Of a DNA stretch of 64,000 nt, positions 62,995-64,000 are shown in pieces; the stretch's first letter is position 1; each line of letters starts with the position of its first letter. Under the pieces are notes generated by a model. It was not told the origin of the DNA. It made no database searches and was given only the letters and a program-made list of their open reading frames with translations. Where the stretch lies: the NCBI RefSeq assembly GCF_000264995.1, contig NW_006767435.1, positions 2,036,100-2,100,099 on the forward strand. The letters are read 5' to 3'. Source of the stretch: Punctularia strigosozonata HHB-11173 SS5 (Eukaryota; Basidiomycota; Agaricomycetes; Corticiales; Punctulariaceae). Made by a program: the position numbers and the translations under genes.

Positions 62995-64000
62995 TCATTG
63001 AGGTAGGCCTCGTCGTTATCATGTGTGGCCCATTCTCATTGAGATGTACATTAGACCATCATACTCGTGCATTGGACTGAATCCTCGGATTATGTGCCCT
63101 CGCCTGCTTCATTCCCACTGCCTCCGTCACATTGTCTCGGCTGATAGCCCACAAGAACAATCGCATCTTATACCAACAAGCTGTACTCCGTCATCGTTCA
63201 TCATTGTACGCATCTGCTGTGATTTAATTTATATTTGCCTGTTTAGCTTCTACACATATGATGAGTACGATGCGGAACTCAGATGCAATGGCACTCCACA
63301 ATACCAACGACACGAAGTAACACCCACTGATGCTCCTGTAGTAAGAGCATGACATCCTTGAAATATGTCATGAGTACTTCGTCACAGGGAGGCCGTCAGC
63401 AATATCATAGGATGCTCCAAGTAGTCAGCAATTCCAGTCAAGTATCCATACAACAGGATCATCGATACGTGTCCTCATGGTCAAGCAAATCTTAGACGAT
63501 CTCGCATGCTACCGTAAGGTACAAGGAGAGGAATGCCATTCAAACCGAGGCATCGTGAGGCTTATTTTCTCATCAGCTTCGACGAAACAGATTCTCCGTG
63601 ATCTCGGTTGATTGGTCAGATTCCATATTTACGGTAGGCCGATTGGTCGCGGTTGAAATCCGCGAGTCGCGCTTCAGCCGCCTAGGCTTGTGGCACCTAC
63701 CAACCTTGCTCCTGATCACCGCATACCTACACTCTGCACCTGGTGCCAACAGACTGATATAGTTATATTGGCACGAGTAATGTAAAGAATCAATGACAAT
63801 GCAGTTGCTTCTGAAGTTATGCTATATCAGAATATTGTTGTGTAGCAGCCATATCAATGAACATGGCCGGTTGGCTGCCATCCATTCTTGTTCTCCACCC
63901 AGCGTCTACCAGCACCATCATTAGTCAGAACAAATGATGCTCTGAGGCCTTTGAAGTGTAGGTTGAAATGAGTGATGTCTGTGCTGCGGAACCGAGCAGA
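62995..64000. other. 3' flank to window edge
   Basis: About 1 kb, A/T-richer than the genes. No gene recognised; a gene starting beyond 64000 cannot be excluded. Confidence 0.45.

Overview
The window is nuclear DNA of a filamentous basidiomycete, most likely a wood- or litter-decaying Agaricomycete. Coding regions are cut by many short introns (mostly 47–70 nt, GT–AG, with a few GC–AG). Genes lie close together on both strands, and the products match fungal families, including an AA9 lytic polysaccharide monooxygenase and a siderophore transporter. I rebuilt 24 protein-coding genes (one cut by the left edge) and one tRNA gene by joining exons by hand. In almost every gene the exon phases close on a single open frame. 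No operons, CRISPR arrays or intact transposons were seen.

Left third (0–29.5 kb, gene-dense): end of an amino-acid transporter; phosphomevalonate kinase (ERG8); ferrochelatase (HEM15); a NOPCHAP1-type nucleolar chaperone; a multi-span RING-H2 ubiquitin ligase; a vacuolar-type zinc transporter; a large NDR-class protein kinase with an N-terminal CRIB/PBD-like segment; a homeodomain factor. Then come three neighbouring genes for products that enter the secretory route: AA9 LPMO, membrane-anchored GH18 chitinase and a CREG-like protein. After these are an unrecognised 486-aa protein, a short Clr2-type silencing protein and a mitochondrial BolA protein.

Middle (29.5–48 kb): two C2H2 zinc-finger genes on either side of DNA ligase I, the N-terminal acetyltransferase NAA50, a cell-wall-integrity type MAP kinase kinase, an intron-containing tRNA-Leu(UAG), and a siderophore transporter whose N-terminus is unresolved next to a 27-nt T run.

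Right third (48–64 kb, gene-poor): a PHO85-type cyclin, an unrecognised 152-aa protein, a Zn2Cys6 regulator with a His/Pro repeat, and an unrecognised 219-aa protein, separated by stretches of 1.5–4.6 kb in which I see no gene.

The most notable features are the CRIB-NDR kinase architecture, tiny exons (7–22 nt) that repeatedly carry or flank catalytic residues (ferrochelatase, chitinase, LPMO, NDR kinase, ligase), and four inferred GC–AG introns in three genes. All exon models are inferred from sequence and family conservation; no transcript evidence was available.
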